Assembly (NCBI GenBank): GCA_035771175.1
Contig: CM069593.1
Span: 2,784,461 to 2,848,460, forward strand
Length of the DNA: 64,000 bases
Source of the DNA: Paratinospora sagittata
Lineage: Eukaryota > Streptophyta > Magnoliopsida > Ranunculales > Menispermaceae
Direction: 5' to 3'
Under the pieces are notes generated by a model. The model had not been told where the DNA came from, made no database searches, and saw only the letters and a program-made list of their open reading frames with translations. Shown here one piece after another: positions 57,851 through 64,000 of this stretch. Within the stretch, counting starts at the first letter, position 1, and each line of letters starts with the position of its first letter. The position numbers and the translations under genes were made by a program.

Positions 57851-60800
57851 GAAGTATTTCAGGACTTAGGAGTAAAAAAAATTTTGATGTTCGTGAAGTA
57901 GTGGGGAATTAACTCCATCTCCTTCTCGTCTTCTCGCGTTATGATTAGAGAGGGTGGGGAGAGGTGGGACCCAGTGACGGAAGAGACAGGGCACTGGGAG
58001 TCCGGGTTTTACGGCACAAGGTGACGAGTCGATGGAGACTCGACGAACCCGTCCTCTGCTCCCCTTCCCCCCCCCTTCTCACAGATGTCAGCGATAGGTT
58101 ACGTCGCATTCCCGACGACGTGATGGTCCCCCCTCTCTTCCTTCCCACTCTCTGCACAACTCCAAAAGTAAGAATACACCCCCCCCAACCTTTAGTTGGA
58201 CCACACCCGAGCCCTATGGGATCCTAAATTCATTAAATTTGTACCCAATCTCAGTATTTTCGAAAATTCCAACTAAAGCTAAGCACCATAAATAGGCAAG
58301 GGTGAGTCGGGAAATCCGAAAAGAACTTTAATTCATTTTATTACTGCGTGTGTCATGTGTGGTACTATAGTGAGGGTAGTATGGTCAGAAGAGGATTTTT
58401 TCTTTTTTTTTTTTGTTTTTTGTTTTGGTTTTGTGACATGACGTATCGGACATATTGTTAAAAAATTGAGGGAGACCCGGTGGCGTTTTTTTTTTCTGAA
58501 AAGTAGGGTTTTCCGGTACCCCTTCTTCTCGGTTGTCGTGATAGACTGAAAAGAGACCTCAATGCCCCATCAAGGAAACTCTCATTGATTTCTTCTCCCT
58601 CTCTTTACCTTACACCTTAAAGAATTACACACACATACATACTCCCCATTTATCCACCGTTTCATCTTCCATCTCTTTTTACCATTTACAGAGCAAACCG
58701 TTGCCGCTTTAGCCCAAGAATCTCATCGTTCCTAAATACATAAAATTCACGAATATAATAAATAAAATCATTTTTTTAAGACATTTGACAACTTTATAAA
58801 TAAATAAAATATTAATCTAACTAAGAAAATCTAACTAAAAAAATCTAACTATACATTATAATCATTAAATAGATATGTTTATTTATTTATTAGAATAGCA
58901 TTAAACCCAAAGTGAAATATAAATGATATATTGATATGAGAGGCCTGGTTCTAGCAATGTTCTTGTTGAAGAAATTGGTTTGTACGAAAGAAGAAGTGGT
59001 GCAGAGAATAATATTGGGATCGGTGAAGGGGGTTAAAATTATAAAAAAAAAAAAAAAAAACACCTCACGGTCAATTATAAGCGCTATACGGTGAAAGGGA
59101 GAGTTCGGAAACAAACACGGGCAGAGGCATCCAGCTGGCGCAATTCCAGATAGGACACGCAGCGTGAGTCATGTGCGTTATATGGCAACTGGCAAGAACA
59201 ACAAAACTAACATATAGAGAAACAGTAGTAAAAAGAAAGAAAAGAAAAAAAAGGTATTATGTGACGTATCGATGCGGAGGAGAAGGAGGAGCCTCGGGAC
59301 CGTGCGGTGGGATTATATGGGAGAAGCGATATTGCCAAGTTGGAGAGGTGCATGTGATATTTGGTGGCGAGAATGTGCATGTGATCCCAAAGCTAATCTT
59401 TTTTTTTTTTTTTTGGAGCCGGCTACAGCGCTGATGTATCGCTCTCATGGTCTGGAACTTTTAGCTAGTTTACTTGGGTCGTCTTGAATTTTGATGTTGG
59501 TTATAAGTGTGAGTGTAGTAGTTTTGGAATTAGGAGATTCTAATCGGCTCTGGAACTTGTCAGTTTTGGGTCTTGGAATGGAAAACATGAAAACCATGGC
59601 ATTGATTAGTTATATTCTTGGAACCAAAACAAAATAGAACAACATTTTGACACAGGATTAAGTTATATTAGTTATGTTAAGTTTGTGTAATTTTGTTTGA
59701 AGCTATGATTTTTATTTTTATTTTTTAATTTGTGGGGTCAAGCTGACTAGCCCACTGGGAAATTAAGAGGGGATTATAGTTCACATGTCAACACGGACAT
59801 GAAGGCCCTAGACAAATGTGGCAAAAGGGAACAAATCATCACGTATATGGGGAAAACCTTCTTGTCTCTTTTAAAAACTTGGAATCACCATAACTCCATG
59901 ACCGATGAGGTGTTATGTCCTTGACAACTAAAGAAAGTGGTCATTTGTAGTTTTTCCGTGTGCTTAAAGTATACTAACATTAATATTATGTCACACTTTA
60001 TGAATGAAAAAGTATAGTTTGCGAGAGGGCTTTGTAAACCTCATGGTTATATAATTTATTCAATTGGGTTTGAAAAACTCACACTCATTAATTGGATATT
60101 TCAGGGTGGTGTATATCCCTTCAACATTTCCTTTCACAAGATTGAAGGTATTGCAATCATAGAATAAAAAAAGCCATTGGAGACCAATATTGTAATCTTT
60201 GGTACTTGTTTAGTATGTGTAAATCGAAATAATAGTCTCATATCAGATATAAATATATTCATCACATAAAATATAAATTGGGATCTCATCCAAGAGTTTT
60301 AAAATAAAACCTCACAAGCCTAAATATGATTAAATTAGGGACAATATCGATACTATTAAAGATTTAAATCCGTCCAATAATATAAGTTAGAGAGAATATC
60401 GGTACTAATAAAAATTCAGATCCGTCCAATAATATTTTAGTCGACTTTATTCGTTATTAGAACTTCAAGGACCAAATGCAACCTGAACAACGCAATCAAT
60501 TATTCAAGATGCCATGTTTCCTCCAGTACATAACAGACCAAGAAATCAATGCCAAGTAGAATTACACAGATAGACTCAGTTTGAAGCCTTGGTGCTCACT
60601 GTTTTAAAATTCAAGATTTGTACAACACAACCATCCTCACTCAATAATGAAATGAATTTGTAAGAGAATAGGTGTAATGTCACTTTGACTTTGCCAACAT
60701 ACATATCTAGAGAAAAACAATGAAATCAATATACTATTTAGTTATCTCGAGTTATATGTTAGTACAAGATATAATTCAATTGATTGGTTCATCACTAATG

Positions 60801-62862
60801 ACGATGTTGCTACTGATATCATTACTATATTTTCTTTCCTTTAAAATATTTGATGCTATTATCACATTTCCAGCCTTACAAGATAAAAAAATTTCATTAC
60901 ATGACAACTGAAGAAAATAAGACTATGATTGAGAAATTTAAACAGATAAAACATAAACAATTGTTAGCCGAAAAAAAAAACATTAAACAATTAAATTACA
61001 CAAGAAAGTTCCCAAGTGCTTTCTTATAATTCAACAATATTCTTTGAAAATGTAGGGAATTCTCTTCTATGAAAACACTTCCATTTCCTCTTTGTAGAGT
61101 GTATTTTATATTTAAAAGTAAATTCAATGATATTAAAGCACTTTCTGATAATAAAAAAATTGAGATATGTGACTAGATCTACTCGTTCGGTACCAAAAAA
61201 AAAAAAAAAATTCCACAAAGGACGACTTCCTTGGCATACCCTACCCATCTCACTAACTTCAAATTGGTTAAGGCCTCGTTTGAAAGAGCGTGTACAAAAT
61301 ATTTTTAGAGCAAAAATACTTTTGAAGGAGTTTGTCAATACTTGTTTCTGGTAAAATTGAGATGAAAATTAAAAAAGGCACAGTTTTTGTGCTTATAGGA
61401 AAAACTCTTCCAAATGAGGCCATAATTCAATTGTCTGTTTACTCCCATTTTCAATTATTAGGCTATACACAGGATAAAGCAAATGTTTGGCAAAATTATG
61501 CAATAATCAGAAGATGTATGTATGCAAGTGGTTATAATTTTAAAATTTTTAGAAATTGGTTTTAGAACAGTAAGAAAATGCAGTTAAAGAATATATATAT
61601 ATGTAAACTAGACAGAGAAATTCATATATCTTCATTTTTTGAACCTTTCCTAAATTTTGGGCTTATATACTTTTAGTTCTGCATATCTCAATCGATCGCA
61701 AGTTTTTAGCATATCTCAACTGGTTTCTTCAAACTTGTACAAGCTAGCTATAAACTCTTTTTTCTCAATTATAGACCACAGATGAAAAACACAATGTCCA
61801 ACAGGGGCAATATCACAAGTGAGCTTAGCCACTTCATGTCTACAAATCATCTTCAACAATTCAAAAAATTATGTAATCGGTTTCATCATTATTTTAACAA
61901 AAAAGCTATATATGTTAACGTTGAAATTACTTAAAAGATCAATAAATAAATAAATCAGGCATCCTAATATTGTTTTTTTAATAAGAATATATACATTTCA
62001 AAATTCTACATAACCTAAACATGCATTTTGATGAATTAGCCAGTCCTTTAGTTTGGAAAAAGAAAAGGCTTAGTTTAGTTGAATTGAGTCGTCTATGGAG
62101 CAAGAAGAGAGAATGAGACATGAGTGTGAAGATCGTTTGTAACTGACTTATTTGATTCTTTCATGAAAAAATATTGCATCTACAAAACACACCCAGAGGT
62201 TTAGATTCCATAGAGGAATTCACAAATAAAGCTAGTATATCCTACTGAAAGTTTGGTCCTTTACGTGGACATTAGACTTAAACAGGATCCTCACTGCCGG
62301 CCTCAAATAGGAGAAAGGACATTGATTTCCTTTATTTATTGGGGCCTTTCTTATATAAACTGCTTATTTTGTATACAGTAGCTTTAGACAAGGTCGTAAT
62401 TTACTTGCAGCTCGGGCTTGGATCTCAGTTAATAATCGTACTAATTTCACTTATATATAACCACCTACTGTTTCGGTACCCCTAACCGAGAGATCCACGC
62501 TTCTACTCGATCCATTATAATTCTATGATCAACAACCATGTTCATTTTCCATATTTCCTTCATTTCCAAAGTTTGATAATAATCATATATATTAGTATGA
62601 CTGCCCAGTCATATTAAATAGAAAACAGCAAGTTTAAAGCCATGATGATGCTTTAATACATATATAAAATGCATAGTTCAAGAAGTTGACTATTAATGCT
62701 ACTTTATTGTCTTCATCCCATAAAAGGGTAAAAGACTTGCTATAATGCAAGGCCCATATGCACAGCATTAGCCTCTTGTATGCCATTTCTGGTAATAATG
62801 TTTATTTATTCTGACTTTTCTCACCAACTTCCTTCCTATATATTTTCTCTGTATGTATGATG
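57851..62862. other. Intergenic region
   Basis: About 5 kb with no recognised gene. It includes a GC-rich, C-run-containing stretch at 57,950-58,210, a T-rich stretch at 58,397-58,430 and an A run at 59,041-59,060. Several open frames overlap these low-complexity tracts and do not look coding. Confidence 0.45.
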
Positions 62863-63514
62863 TTAATTTTTGTTGTTGCGGGGCTCCTGATCCGCAACTG
62901 TACCAGATGTGCTCTGCAAAGAGAAGGAACCACAACATATATTATGAACTCATTCTGAGAAAGAAGTAACTAATTAAAACAACTATATTCATGGATTTTC
63001 CATTCTCATGATTTTTTTCTTCTGACAGTATAAAAGATATTCATCATATCCTACATAATTACAAGATTTTCAAGGAGTTCGACTTAAGTTGTGTTTAATA
63101 TGGGAATAAAAATTCCTGCACACTTGTTTGGTTGAATACGAGAAAATTTTCTCATCATAGTTGTTTTGTTATCAATTGTAACATCTTCAAATTATATTTA
63201 TTCTCAAGAAAATGTTCATATAGCACTATATATAGTCTAAATTTCTTCTACTATTGGGATTGTACCTTGAAAAATCTAAAGAACTCTCTATAAATAAAGA
63301 TCAGAAAAAAAGGAAGGAATTAAACAGTAGATTCAAGTCATGAACTCACTGCAGCAGTACTCATTTTTGAACTCCTTTTTGAACTCCCTGCAGCAGTACT
63401 CTCACGCTTTCTCTTTTTCAGTGAACTTTCATCCACTTCAATGCCCTGTTCTTTCATGAAGGCAAGAGCTGTTATTTTTGAACGCATCATTTGACCAGTC
63501 GGAGCATAGTAAAA
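62863..63514 (-). CDS. Last two exons of a possible MBD-domain protein
   Basis: Exon 63514-63350 opens after a gttttgcag acceptor with FYYAPTGQMMRSKITALAFM, continues EQGIEVDESSLKKRKRES and a Ser/Lys-rich stretch, and ends at a perfect GCA|gtgagt donor. Exon 62913-62863 follows ctctttgcag, encodes STSGTVADQEPRNNKN and stops at TAA. The YYAPTGQxxRSK block resembles the second half of plant methyl-CpG-binding domains, and the KKRKRE run could be a nuclear localisation signal. The 5' part of the gene lies further right or outside the window, so the family is tentative. Confidence 0.45.
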
Positions 63515-64000
63515 CTGCAAAACAACCATTACATCTCTCATGTTTCTTGCTTGCATGGGGTGAGCACTTCACATCAAACATTACAAAAACAAAAAAGGGG
63601 GTTAAATATATTGCAAAATATTATCATCAAAACATTTCCCAAATAATACACAATAAATGTAAGGATTCCAGAGCAGTACTTGAGACTTAGTGTATATATA
63701 GGCTAAGGTGTCAAGATCTTTATATGGTCTTATTCAAATAACACACTAGAACAATAGTCTAATTTGTTGTAGAAAACTAATGGACTTTTTCAACTACGAT
63801 TGCGTTTTTTTTTTCTTTTTTTTCATCGAACTTTCTACCAGTTAAGTATCATTTTATGAGACGCAATAGCATTCTGAAAATGTTACATATCAATAATACT
63901 TAGTGTTACAGTGATAATTCGGGTTCTTGTTCATATATCTAGTTGAACTTCATAACTACATAAAGAACTCTACAATCTATATTTCTTGTAAATTGGAGGT
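63515..64000. other. Probable intron of the MBD-like gene
   Basis: AT-rich, no exon recognised; expected to be intron sequence upstream of the exon that starts at 63514 on the minus strand. Confidence 0.4.

Noticed and set aside
58068..58078. Run of C residues next to open frames at 57945-58227 on both strands
   Set aside because: Low-complexity GC patch; frames on opposite strands are mirror artefacts.

Overview
This is AT-rich nuclear DNA from a flowering plant, most likely a eudicot. Protein-coding genes are split by introns with GT..AG boundaries, intergenic spacers are long and full of TA, AG and TATC microsatellites, two nuclear-type tRNA-Lys genes are present, and plant-only families occur: DUF547 leucine-zipper proteins, FPF1, receptor-like cytoplasmic kinases, LOG, the AS1/PHAN MYB and MIR169. 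I cannot name the species from sequence alone.

Left part (1-17,700). The last exon of a gene resembling the AP-3 adaptor beta subunit (+) faces an eight-exon DUF547/MIP1-type leucine-zipper gene (-). Two tRNA-Lys(UUU) genes follow on the minus strand. Next is a five-exon small C2-domain gene (-), whose fourth intron holds a 414-bp fold-back element with a 9-bp target duplication. A MIR169 hairpin lies at about 11.04-11.18 kb. A single-exon FPF1-like gene (+) with a TATA box closes the region.

Middle part (17,700-42,300). A six-exon RLCK-VII kinase of the PBL/APK1 type (-) is followed by about 17 kb that is mainly repeats: a 2.6-kb LTR-like unit with a perfect 5-bp duplication (probable solo LTR), diverged tandem duplications, a hAT-like non-autonomous element, a 350-bp-offset direct duplication, a decayed LOG cytokinin-activating gene, and a probable 1.7-kb non-autonomous Helitron.

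Right part (42,300-64,000). A nine-exon cytosolic triosephosphate isomerase gene (-) spans 9.7 kb because its sixth intron has grown to 5.3 kb. That intron contains a degenerate LINE fragment and a pair of roughly 1-kb inverted arms around a decayed coiled-coil, transposon-type coding segment. Next come the intronless-CDS AS1/PHAN/RS2 MYB gene (-) with a probable 1.8-kb intron in its 5' UTR, a long spacer, and the last two exons of a gene (-) with an MBD-like segment.

Exon joins were derived by hand. For the DUF547, C2, kinase and TPI genes the reading frame closes exactly across every join, giving 557, 166, 412 and 253 residues, which is strong internal support. The genes are unrelated housekeeping, signalling and developmental loci and form no cluster. 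No wholly new system was found. The most notable items are the MIR169 hairpin that reads as miR169-like on both strands, the hairpin-forming TPI intron, the Trp-to-Leu change beside the TPI catalytic lysine, and the LOG pseudogene.
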